From contig CAMTDY010000017.1 in assembly GCA_947070915.1 (NCBI GenBank), positions 1 to 25,547 of the forward strand: a DNA stretch of 25,547 nucleotides. The letters run 5' to 3'. Made by a program: the position numbers and the translations under genes. This document shows, in pieces, positions 14,480-22,263 of this stretch. Each line of letters opens with the position of its first letter. Position 1 is the stretch's first letter. This DNA comes from an uncultured Roseburia sp. (GTDB lineage: Bacteria; Bacillota; Clostridia; Lachnospirales; Lachnospiraceae). The notes beneath the pieces are model-generated. The model was not told the origin of the DNA and did not search any database. It saw only the letters and a list, made by a program, of their open reading frames with translations.

Positions 14480-15532
14480 TTATCCTCTGCTCTTTTTCTT
14501 ACGGGCAATAACAAGACTCTGGATCACAAGGAATAGACAAAGCATCGCCGCTCTCGTAATTCCTATCCACCACGCCTCGTCAAGTCCGGCAGAGGCTACA
14601 ATATTCTGTATGGTACCCAGAGACATAACGCCGAATAACGTACCAACGATATTTCCCACACCACCTGTCAGCATTGTACCTCCAATGATTGAAGAAGCGA
14701 TGGCATCCATCTCCGCTCCCACCGCATGGGTCGCAGAACCAGACCCGACGTGGAGGAAATAGATGTATCCACCGATTCCCGCCAGCAGGCCGCACATCAG
14801 ATGTGCGATAAACTTCGTTCTCTTTACGTTAATACCCAGCATCAATGCACTCTGTTTGTTTCCTCCTACTGCGTAGAATGATCTTCCGAGTTTCGTCCAT
14901 CTTAATACACAGAACAGAGCAATCACAATAAGAATTGCAACGACCACACCAATCTCTACATAGGCATCCACATAGACGCCGATTCTGTTAGTAGATCCCA
15001 ATCCTGGAATCTTAACACGTGTCATTTTCAACTCATTAAATCCTTCGTGGGCCACGTTAAATGGTTTCGTATTTACAATCGTGGTCATACCCCTGGCAAA
15101 GAACATTCCCGCCAACGTAACGATAAAGGGCTGGATGTCCAGATAAGCCACCAGAAATCCCTGGAAGAGGCCAAATGCAAGTCCGATCCCCAGAGCAATC
15201 AACAGGGAAACCACCAAGTTTCCACCGTGGAAATCCAGATACACCGCACAGCACATACTTACCAGTGCAGTCACACCTCCGACCGAGATATCAATACTGC
15301 CATTGATCATAACGAGAGTCAACCCGCAGGCTAATACGATCAGAGCTGCCTGGGAATTCAAAATATTGAAGAATGACTGAGGTTTTAAAAATCCTTCTCC
15401 CTGGAATACAACAGCGCCGATGTACATTAAAAAGAACGCTACAACTGTGATCGTAAGGAGTAAGTTGGTATCAGAAAGATTCCTCACTTTATCACGAAAA
15501 CTTCCGGATACCGCTGTTTTATTTTCTGACAT
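14480..15532 (-). CDS. Sugar ABC transporter permease (YjfF/RbsC-like)
   Basis: The 350-residue BPD_transp_2-type permease has about nine or ten hydrophobic segments and the conserved GLTLVMINGSIDISVGGVTA near residues 70-90 and FIVTLAGMFFARGMT near 135-150. It forms half of the membrane channel. The frame could begin with TTG at 15541, but that abuts the GGAGG; the ATG at 15532 (MSENK), 9 nt after it, is preferred. It starts one base after the stop of the upstream permease, so the two are coupled. Confidence 0.9.
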   Translation of the reverse strand: MSENKTAVSGSFRDKVRNLSDTNLLLTITVVAFFLMYIGAVVFQGEGFLKPQSFFNILNSQAALIVLACGLTLVMINGSIDISVGGVTALVSMCCAVYLDFHGGNLVVSLLIALGIGLAFGLFQGFLVAYLDIQPFIVTLAGMFFARGMTTIVNTKPFNVAHEGFNELKMTRVKIPGLGSTNRIGVYVDAYVEIGVVVAILIVIALFCVLRWTKLGRSFYAVGGNKQSALMLGINVKRTKFIAHLMCGLLAGIGGYIYFLHVGSGSATHAVGAEMDAIASSIIGGTMLTGGVGNIVGTLFGVMSLGTIQNIVASAGLDEAWWIGITRAAMLCLFLVIQSLVIARKKKSRG

Positions 15533-15533
15533 A

Positions 15534-16625
15534 CTATGCAACCTCCTTCTTCATCAACTTTTTCGTAAGCCCGGAAAACCATTCCTTTACAGACGGAGCA
15601 CTGACAACTACCAGAATGATGATCACAACTGCCTTGTATGCAGGAAGTGCATCGGACTGGACATTGAATCTGTACAGCGTCGTTATCAGGAACTGGATTA
15701 CATAGGCACCGATAATAGAGGCCACCATATTGAATTTTCCGCCACTCAGGGCATTTCCTCCCAAAGCAACTGCAAGGATCGCATCCATTTCAATATCTTT
15801 TGCTATAACTGAGTAGTTGATCGTGGAGAAACGGCTTACCTTGATCAGACCAACTACAGCCACACAAATCCCCAGAACCACAAATGACATTACCTTGATA
15901 AAAGCAGGGTTCAGACCATTCAGGCGGGAAGAACTCTCATTGATCCCGACAGCCTCTGTATAAAGTCTGAGGTTTGTAAATTTTAACACAAGGGCAATTA
16001 TGACCACGCAGATGACCATAATAAAGAAGGGCGTAGGGATCGGTATCCCAGGAATATATGTTCCATAGTACGCAAAGGATGGATCATTGATTACCGGGAG
16101 CTCATTATTGTTGATCCACGCCGCGATCGAACGTCCCGCCGTATACAGGATCAGCGTTGCGATCATCGGCTGTATCCTAAAGAAGGCAACCAATATTCCG
16201 TTAAATGCCCCAAAAAGCATAGCCACAACCACAGCAACAAGAAAGGCTATGATAACCGGTGAATGGAAGGTTTCCGGATAAGTCTCCCCTCCAGAGATCA
16301 CACGGAGTATCACACTTCCTGCGATGGCAACGGCAGCACCCACACTGATATCCTGTCCTCCGGAAGCAGCTGTCACAAGCGTCATACCAATGGCAAGGAT
16401 AGCAAGCTCAGAACCATTGTCCAATATTGTGATCAACGGGCCATTCAACACGTTATTTCCGGCACTGTTTTTTTCTAGTAAAATCTGAAAAAAAGAAGGA
16501 TCTGCAACCAGGTTAAATATGATCAAAATAAACAGAGCTGCCAATGGAATAAAGCACTGGTTCTTGACAATCCTCATTAATATGTTGCCATCTTTTGATT
16601 TCCTCGCTACACTATTCATCGTCAT
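15534..16625 (-). CDS. Sugar ABC transporter permease (YtfT/RbsC-like)
   Basis: The 363-residue permease is of the same family as the next gene but clearly distinct, so the channel is probably a heterodimer as in the YtfQRT-YjfF galactofuranose system. Key segments are AIGMTLVTAASGGQDISVGA (about residues 77-96) and IQPMIATLILYTAGRSIAAW near 150-170. The start is taken as ATG at 16625, five bases after GGAGG; ATG at 16619 is equally possible. It overlaps the end of the ATPase gene. Confidence 0.9.
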   Translation of the reverse strand: MTMNSVARKSKDGNILMRIVKNQCFIPLAALFILIIFNLVADPSFFQILLEKNSAGNNVLNGPLITILDNGSELAILAIGMTLVTAASGGQDISVGAAVAIAGSVILRVISGGETYPETFHSPVIIAFLVAVVVAMLFGAFNGILVAFFRIQPMIATLILYTAGRSIAAWINNNELPVINDPSFAYYGTYIPGIPIPTPFFIMVICVVIIALVLKFTNLRLYTEAVGINESSSRLNGLNPAFIKVMSFVVLGICVAVVGLIKVSRFSTINYSVIAKDIEMDAILAVALGGNALSGGKFNMVASIIGAYVIQFLITTLYRFNVQSDALPAYKAVVIIILVVVSAPSVKEWFSGLTKKLMKKEVA

Positions 16626-18135
16626 CCTCACCTCCAGCAATTGTACTCATCACTTTATTCTGATTCAGGTCATCTCCAGAGAGCTGACCCACCATCTTAC
16701 GGTCCCGCATAACAACAAGACGGGAACAGGTACGCAGCATTTCGTCCAATTCGGAAGAAATAAATGTCACACTCATACCTTCCGAAGCCAGCTTCAGCAC
16801 CAATTTCTGAATATCCACCTTAGTACCCACATCGATACCACGGGTTGGTTCATCCAGGATCAGATATTCCGGATGTGTAAACAACCAGCGGGCAACAATA
16901 ACTTTCTGCTGGTTTCCACCGGAAAGAGATTTGATCGGAGTATCCGCAGAAGCTGTTTTGATACTCAAGAGTTTAATATACTCGTCTGCGATCTTATTTG
17001 CTTCTGCCTTGGAGAATGGCTTGAAAAATCCTTTCAGCACCTGCTGTGCAAGAATAATATTATCTCTTACCGACAGATCTCCGACGATACCATCTACCTT
17101 ACGGTCTTCTGGCAGATATGCGATACCGTTTTTCATGGCATCCAATGGCTTGGATATTTTTACGTCTTTGCCTTTCATCTTAACCTTGCCGCCAAGAATC
17201 CGGTCTGCCCCAAAGATCGCCCGGACACATTCACTTCTACCTGAACCCAGCAAACCGGTAAAGCCATTTACCTCTCCTTTATCAATATGGAAATCAAAGG
17301 GTTTGATTCCCGCATCGCTTACCAGACCTTCTGCCTCAAATACTGGTACAGCGCCCTCTTCTCCTGCATATGCCTGCTGTTCACCCTTGATATCAGACAT
17401 ATCATCCAGTTCTTTTCCAAGCATCTTGGACACCAGCTGAACACGCGGCAGATCTTTGATCTCATATTCACCAACCAGCTGCCCATCACGCATAACGGTA
17501 ATGCGGTCACATACTTCATACACCTGGTCCAGGAAATGTGTAACAAATACGATTCCCACACCTTTTGCTTTCAGATTCCGCATTAACGTAAAGAGTTTTT
17601 CAACCTCCTGCTCATCCAAAGAAGAAGTCGGCTCATCCAGGATCAGCACCTTACAATCCATGTCAACGGCGCGGGCAATCGCGATCATCTGCTGAACTGC
17701 GATAGAGCAGGTCTCCAGCTGCTGGGTCGCCTTTGCAGGAATATCCAGGGATTTCAGAATTTTTTCCGTATCCGCATTCATCTTTCTCCAGTTCTGTCCA
17801 ATACCCTTCGTTCTGCCGATAAACATATTTTCTGCCACTGACAGATTCGGGCAGAGAGTGATCTCCTGATACACAGTACTTATACCCAGATTCTGCGCAT
17901 CCTGTGGAGAATGGATCGCCACGGCTCCTTCATTCCCTTCGAGGTGGATCTCTCCTTCATCCTTTGTGTAAACTCCTGTCAGAACCTTGATCAATGTGGA
18001 TTTTCCAGCACCATTTTCCCCCATCAAAGCATGGATCTCACCCTTGCGCAGGGTAAAATCTACCGCCTGCAGAGCACGTACTCCTGGAAAACTCTTGTGG
18101 ATATTCCTCATTTCCAGCACAACATTATCATTCAT
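16612..18135 (-). CDS. Sugar ABC transporter ATPase, two nucleotide-binding domains
   Basis: The 507-residue protein has the tandem domain layout of RbsA/MglA/YtfR. The first domain has Walker A GENGAGKST near residue 38, a degenerate signature (IAVQQM) and Walker B VLILDEPTSSLD. The second domain has an altered Walker A, GLLGSGRSE, the signature SLSGGNQQK and Walker B LILDEPTRGID. This asymmetry is normal for the sugar (CUT2) class. The ATG at 18135 is preferred to a GTG at 18147 that overlaps the GGGAGG ribosome binding site. It lies about 110 nt after the lipoprotein gene, with a hairpin between. Confidence 0.94.
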   Translation of the reverse strand: MNDNVVLEMRNIHKSFPGVRALQAVDFTLRKGEIHALMGENGAGKSTLIKVLTGVYTKDEGEIHLEGNEGAVAIHSPQDAQNLGISTVYQEITLCPNLSVAENMFIGRTKGIGQNWRKMNADTEKILKSLDIPAKATQQLETCSIAVQQMIAIARAVDMDCKVLILDEPTSSLDEQEVEKLFTLMRNLKAKGVGIVFVTHFLDQVYEVCDRITVMRDGQLVGEYEIKDLPRVQLVSKMLGKELDDMSDIKGEQQAYAGEEGAVPVFEAEGLVSDAGIKPFDFHIDKGEVNGFTGLLGSGRSECVRAIFGADRILGGKVKMKGKDVKISKPLDAMKNGIAYLPEDRKVDGIVGDLSVRDNIILAQQVLKGFFKPFSKAEANKIADEYIKLLSIKTASADTPIKSLSGGNQQKVIVARWLFTHPEYLILDEPTRGIDVGTKVDIQKLVLKLASEGMSVTFISSELDEMLRTCSRLVVMRDRKMVGQLSGDDLNQNKVMSTIAGGEDDDE

Positions 18136-18170
18136 CTTCAGGTTCACCTCCCAAATATTTTTTTAACAAA

Positions 18171-18215
18171 GAAAGTGCGGTGCAGAGATAATTCTTCCTG
18201 CTGCACTGCACTTTC
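18171..18215 (-). terminator. Hairpin between the binding-protein and ATPase genes
   Basis: On the minus strand GAAAGTGCAGTGCAG (18215-18201) pairs with CTGCACCGCACTTTC (18185-18171) with one mismatch. The loop is 15 nt, and TTTGTT and an A run follow. It is probably a leaky terminator or 3' mRNA stabiliser that lets the binding protein be made in excess of the channel. Confidence 0.65.
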
Positions 18216-18247
18216 CTAATGATTATTATTTTTACTCAGATGATTGA

Positions 18248-19294
18248 TCAGCCGCCAATACCGTACTGCTCAATATCTTCGTCAGTAATCTCATTTGCAT
18301 CGAAGCCTTTTTCGTCAAGAATGATAACTTTTTCTGTAAGAGTTTCACCAGCTTCAAGTTTCTTGATAACATCATCGATGTAGGTAGCCTGGAATGGGTT
18401 ACACTGTCCATCGTAGTTCCAGTTCTTTGCTTTCAGCTCTTTCAGAGCCCATTTGTTACAGTCAAAGCCCATGATCACTACGTCTTTGCCAACACCATGA
18501 GAGATGTTTGCTTTGTCAAGAGCAGCTACTGCACCCTTAGCCATATCGTCATTCTCAGCATAAATTACGTTGAATTTCTTACCGGAATCGATAACAGACT
18601 GAACGATCTGCTGTGCTTTCTCTGCGTTCCACTCAGCTGTCTGCTGTGTAACCAGTTTCCACTTATCAGTCTCAACTGCTTTATCCAGAGCACCGGAACG
18701 TCCTACCTGAGCTGCTGTTCCCATCTCACCCTGAAGATGAATGATATTGTACTCTTTCAGTTTCTGGTCTCTCAGCCAGTTAACAGCAGTCTCACCTTCT
18801 TTTTCCATATCGGATACGATAGAAGCTGCATAGAGATCCTCTTTTGCATCAATAGTACGGTCAAAAAGAATTACCTGTACGCCTTCTGCTTTTGCATCCT
18901 GTAATACAGAATCCCAGCCAGCTTTGTTTGCTGCGGAAAGAAGAATATAGTTTACACCGTCCTGGATGAACTTCTGTGCTGCTGCGATCTGCTCATCGTT
19001 CTTATTGCTATAGAAGAAAGAAGCGTCATATCCATTCTCCTCAGTGAACTTAGCTTTCAGATCCTTGTTGTTAGCAGTACGATAGCCGGACTCATTGGAG
19101 TCATTGTTGATGATACCAACTTTAATCTTGCCACCTGCATTGCTCTTACTGCCTTCATCACTGCTGCTATCCTTGCTGTCACTGCTGGAAGAATTATTGC
19201 TTCCAGTAGTAGATCCTGCATCATTTCCTCCACAGCCTACCATTGATAAGCCGAGGCACACTACGAGTAACAAAGAAAGAATTTTCTTTTTCAT
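18248..19294 (-). CDS. Sugar ABC transporter substrate-binding lipoprotein
   Basis: The 348-residue protein has a lipoprotein signal ending in MVGC (Cys21), a Ser/Asp/Gly-rich linker (22-55) and a Peripla_BP_4 domain starting with KIKVGIINNDSNESGYRTAN. Further matches to the sugar-binding class are QKFIQDGVNYILLSAANKAG, VQVILFDRTID and NDDMAKGAVAALDKA. It captures the sugar outside the membrane and delivers it to the permeases encoded downstream. The start at 19294 follows CTGGAGG. It has its own promoter and is followed by a hairpin, the usual arrangement for high expression. Confidence 0.93.
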   Translation of the reverse strand: MKKKILSLLLVVCLGLSMVGCGGNDAGSTTGSNNSSSSDSKDSSSDEGSKSNAGGKIKVGIINNDSNESGYRTANNKDLKAKFTEENGYDASFFYSNKNDEQIAAAQKFIQDGVNYILLSAANKAGWDSVLQDAKAEGVQVILFDRTIDAKEDLYAASIVSDMEKEGETAVNWLRDQKLKEYNIIHLQGEMGTAAQVGRSGALDKAVETDKWKLVTQQTAEWNAEKAQQIVQSVIDSGKKFNVIYAENDDMAKGAVAALDKANISHGVGKDVVIMGFDCNKWALKELKAKNWNYDGQCNPFQATYIDDVIKKLEAGETLTEKVIILDEKGFDANEITDEDIEQYGIGG

Positions 19295-19385
19295 ACAAAA
19301 ACCTCCAGTTTTTTCTGCATTGCTGCATTATTTTTTTGTAGGAGACAGTCTAAATAAACTGCCTATCCCATTACTTGATGTTAAT

Positions 19386-19414
19386 ATCATAACACAACTT
19401 TAGGTGAATTTCCA
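19386..19414 (-). promoter_or_regulatory. Candidate promoter of the sugar ABC operon with flanking inverted repeats
   Basis: TGGAAA (19414-19409), a 17-bp spacer and TATGAT (19391-19386) on the minus strand, about 90 nt before the lipoprotein gene. A perfect 7-bp inverted repeat, TGAATTT/AAATTCA (19405-19424), covers the -35. Another repeat, TGTTA/TAACA (19379-19394), covers the -10. The weak -35 suggests activation, perhaps by the YesN-type regulator encoded next door. Confidence 0.45.
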
Positions 19415-19442
19415 CAAAAATTCAGTTTTTTTTTTTACGATT

Positions 19443-20900
19443 TTAGTTGAATATTTTACGACCCTTCGGTATTACGGCAGTTACCTCAGTTCCCTCCCCA
19501 TATACACTCTCAATTTTCAAGCCATACTCCTCACCATAATTTAACTGCAGCCTCTGGTTCACGTTAACCAGGCCAAAACCTGATGAGCCCCCCCGCTCGG
19601 TCTGCCCCCGGCTGATCTGGCTGCACACATGGTCCAGCTTGTCCTGCTTCATGCCAATCCCGTCATCCCGGACAAAAAACAGGATTTTATCTTCTTCTTC
19701 CCTGGCTGTCACTTGGATATGTCCTACCCCTCTCTTGTTTTTAATGCCATGATATAAGGCATTCTCCACCAGAGGCTGAAGGGTTAATTTCAGGATGGGA
19801 TACTGCCATATCCCCCTGGGTATATTAATCTCATACTCCAGGATGTCCCGGTATCGGAATTTCTGGATCTGAAGATAGCTGCGAATATGTGTCTCTTCCT
19901 CGTGAAGCGTGATATAATCCTGCCCTTTACTCAATGTAGTACGAAAAAAATCTGACAGCGAAGAAACCATCTGTACCACCTGTTCATTCTTTCCCGCCTC
20001 CGCCAGCCAGATAATGCTATCCAGTGTATTATATAAAAAGTGGGGATTGATCTGTGCCTGCAGAACTTTTAACTCCGTCTGGCGCAATGTGATCTGTTCC
20101 AGACGGATATGTTCCACCAGCTGCCCGATCTTCTCCACCATCTGGTTAAAGCTGGCATTGAGCACAGCCAGTTCGTCCCCGCTGTCCTCCTGGGCCCGGA
20201 CGTCAAAATCACCGCTTCCTGCCTGCTTGGTAACAGCAGACAATCTCCGCACGGGCTCCGTAATACTGATCATGATCTTACGGCTGAACATAACCACCCC
20301 GAAAAGAATAGCTATAAACACAAATATGCTGGTGCGGAGCGCAGTCAGCACATCCGTCCGTATCCCCTCCCGGAGCCCGTCCAGCTGGCTGGTCTCAAAA
20401 TAAATATATTCCTGGATCCGTTCCTGGATCAGTTCCGTCAGCACGCGGATATTCAGATCCAGACGCTCCATATTTTTATCATAGGCGCCGCTGACCAGTA
20501 CCTCCTCCTCAATCTCCTTGATGCGGTCATCCAGCGTATTCAGGCATTTCAGAATCCCATTGATCTGGCTTCTGGCATACTCAGAGTCCGCGTGATGGTA
20601 TAAAGACCGGAAGTCCTCGCGCGCTTTCCGTATCATGGAATGAGGGGGCTCTGTCCCTGTGATCCCTTCTACACGCCCCCGGTTTACCACGATTATGTAC
20701 ATCGTGTAGTCCATCTTTTCTTTAAAATTTATGCTGTAGGCATTTGCCACGCTGAAATTGTCTGCCACATCATCATACCGGTTGGAAAAACGGATGATCA
20801 GAAACAGCAGATACAGGATCATGACAATAAGCGGTATGAGACATACAAGTGAAAGCATATAAAGCCGCTTCTGCAGAAGAGAACCCCTTTTTTTTCTCAA
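19443..20900 (-). CDS. YesM/LytS-type sensor histidine kinase
   Basis: The 485-residue kinase has a first membrane helix (about 13-37), an extracellular region of about 150 residues that looks all-helical, a second helix (about 188-208), a HAMP domain (about 210-262) and a His_kinase domain. The phospho-acceptor is H287 in LQAQINPHFLYNTLD, and the ATPase domain follows with LVENALYHGIKNKRG, DDGIGM and GFGLVNVNQRL. It is expected to phosphorylate the regulator encoded 30 nt upstream. The helical sensor region has no obvious Cache fold, which fits sensing through a partner protein. The start at 20900 has the weak site GGGGAGG. Confidence 0.93.
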   Translation of the reverse strand: MRKKRGSLLQKRLYMLSLVCLIPLIVMILYLLFLIIRFSNRYDDVADNFSVANAYSINFKEKMDYTMYIIVVNRGRVEGITGTEPPHSMIRKAREDFRSLYHHADSEYARSQINGILKCLNTLDDRIKEIEEEVLVSGAYDKNMERLDLNIRVLTELIQERIQEYIYFETSQLDGLREGIRTDVLTALRTSIFVFIAILFGVVMFSRKIMISITEPVRRLSAVTKQAGSGDFDVRAQEDSGDELAVLNASFNQMVEKIGQLVEHIRLEQITLRQTELKVLQAQINPHFLYNTLDSIIWLAEAGKNEQVVQMVSSLSDFFRTTLSKGQDYITLHEEETHIRSYLQIQKFRYRDILEYEINIPRGIWQYPILKLTLQPLVENALYHGIKNKRGVGHIQVTAREEEDKILFFVRDDGIGMKQDKLDHVCSQISRGQTERGGSSGFGLVNVNQRLQLNYGEEYGLKIESVYGEGTEVTAVIPKGRKIFN

Positions 20901-20932
20901 TATTACCTCCCCTTTTCAAGCAAATTCTTTCA

Positions 20933-22075
20933 TCAGGCCCGCTGGCGGTATTCCTTTGGCGTGCAGTCCTGGTTCTTTTTAAACAGATAACTAAAATAGT
21001 GTGCGTCCTTATACCCCACAGCATAGGCGATCTCCGCAGATTTCAGGGAGGATGTACGCAGTAGCTCCTTGGCTTTTTCCATCCGCACAAAAGTCAGATA
21101 CTCAACAAAGGTTTTTCCCATCTCCTGGCTAAAGATGCTGCTGAAGTGGTTGGGGCTGAGGTTTACGCTGGCCGCCACCGAATTCAGAGATATATTTACA
21201 TCATCGTAGTGCTGTTCAATATAACTCTTCGCCTCCTCTAAAATGGAATGGTATTTCTTCCGGGAAACAGCTTCCCGCAGATCTATCGCTGTGGATAGTA
21301 TTTTTTTCAGATATTCTTTATTGGATTCTACCGAGGAAAGCACCTTATTGATGTCCCGGATCTCTCCGCAGTGTTTTGCGAGCTCACCATTTTCATAGCC
21401 CAGTCCCTCCAGCATGGATACCGCCGTAAAATACATATCCGTGGTCACATACTGACGGAACAGAAGCGACTGGATATTGTTCATTCCAAAACTGGAAAAA
21501 TAATCGTCGACAAAATTAGTCACCTCACTTTTCAGGCCGGTTTTTAAAAATCTCTCGGCAACCCGCCTGTCCAGCTTCCCGACCTCCAGAATCCCAGGCT
21601 CTGCCTCCGGTCTCTCCTCCGCCATTTCTTTTTCTATCCCCGGAGCGCTTTTACCGGAATCCTGCTCCTTCCCTGGCTTTAGTTCCCTCTGCTCTTCCCG
21701 TTCCGACAAAATCAGCTGGGCCACTCTCCTGACTGCCTCAAGAAGCTTGTTCCCGTCAATGGGTTTCAATAAATATTCGGTGATCCCGATCCGGATCCCC
21801 TCCCTGGCATATTCAAACTCATCATAGCCGCTTAAAACAATGATCTTTATATCCGGCATTTCATTCTTCACCCGCCGGCTCAGCTCCAGACCATCCATAA
21901 ACGGCATCCGGATATCCGTGATCAATATGTCTGGCTTGGAATCCTGGATCAAAGGGTATGCCAGTTCGCCATCGCTTGCCTCCCCGGCAAACTCAAATCC
22001 TTCCTTCTCCCAGTCAATATTATTCCGGATCCCCTCACGCATAATTATTTCATCTTCCACCAGGAACACTTTCAT
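20933..22075 (-). CDS. YesN-type response regulator, receiver plus AraC HTH
   Basis: The 380-residue protein has a receiver domain (1-120) with E7-D8, the phosphorylation site D54 in LITDIRMPFMDG and K in YLLKPIDG. A charged linker (about 125-165) and a middle helical region follow, then a C-terminal AraC-type helix-turn-helix pair (about 280-380) with NLSPNHFSSIFSQEMGKTF and AYAVGYKDAHYFSYLFKK. It would activate the sugar operon on phosphorylation by the kinase. ATG at 22075 is chosen over a GTG at 22084, which overlaps the GGAGG. Confidence 0.94.
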   Translation of the reverse strand: MKVFLVEDEIIMREGIRNNIDWEKEGFEFAGEASDGELAYPLIQDSKPDILITDIRMPFMDGLELSRRVKNEMPDIKIIVLSGYDEFEYAREGIRIGITEYLLKPIDGNKLLEAVRRVAQLILSEREEQRELKPGKEQDSGKSAPGIEKEMAEERPEAEPGILEVGKLDRRVAERFLKTGLKSEVTNFVDDYFSSFGMNNIQSLLFRQYVTTDMYFTAVSMLEGLGYENGELAKHCGEIRDINKVLSSVESNKEYLKKILSTAIDLREAVSRKKYHSILEEAKSYIEQHYDDVNISLNSVAASVNLSPNHFSSIFSQEMGKTFVEYLTFVRMEKAKELLRTSSLKSAEIAYAVGYKDAHYFSYLFKKNQDCTPKEYRQRA

Positions 22076-22108
22076 CCCAAGCACCTCCTAAACCAAACTT
22101 CTCTTTCT

Positions 22109-22137
22109 ATTTTATCGGTTTGGCACACCCTTGTCAA
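22109..22137 (-). promoter_or_regulatory. Strong sigma-A promoter of the two-component genes
   Basis: A perfect TTGACA (22137-22132), a 17-bp spacer and TAAAAT (22114-22109) on the minus strand, about 35 nt before the regulator. It suggests steady expression independent of the GH43 gene, which is closed off by a terminator upstream. Confidence 0.8.
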
Positions 22138-22221
22138 CAAACTCCGGATGCCCCTTTCAATATGCTTTCCAAATCGTTCCTTCCCGTCAATGCTGCGGTG
22201 TGTACCACACCGTGCTGGCAC

Positions 22222-22253
22222 AAAAACGGTGCCAGGCTTATATCCCGGCACCG
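22222..22253 (-). terminator. Rho-independent terminator of the GH43 gene
   Basis: On the minus strand CGGTGCCGGG (22253-22244) pairs with CCTGGCACCG (22236-22227) with one mismatch, followed by TTTTT (22226-22222). It begins 10 nt after the stop codon. Confidence 0.88.
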
Positions 22254-22263
22254 CCAAACGTTT

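Noticed and set aside
14480..16640. Adjacent permeases as a recent tandem duplication
   Set aside because: The two proteins differ widely and match the two separate permease types normal for YtfT and YjfF.
22196..22212. Perfect 7-bp hairpin CGGTGTG/CACACCG as a second terminator
   Set aside because: A 3-nt loop and no T tract on either strand; it lies just beyond the real terminator.
22072..22257. 61-codon minus-strand frame upstream of the regulator
   Set aside because: It spans a terminator and the strong promoter of the two-component genes and has no family features.
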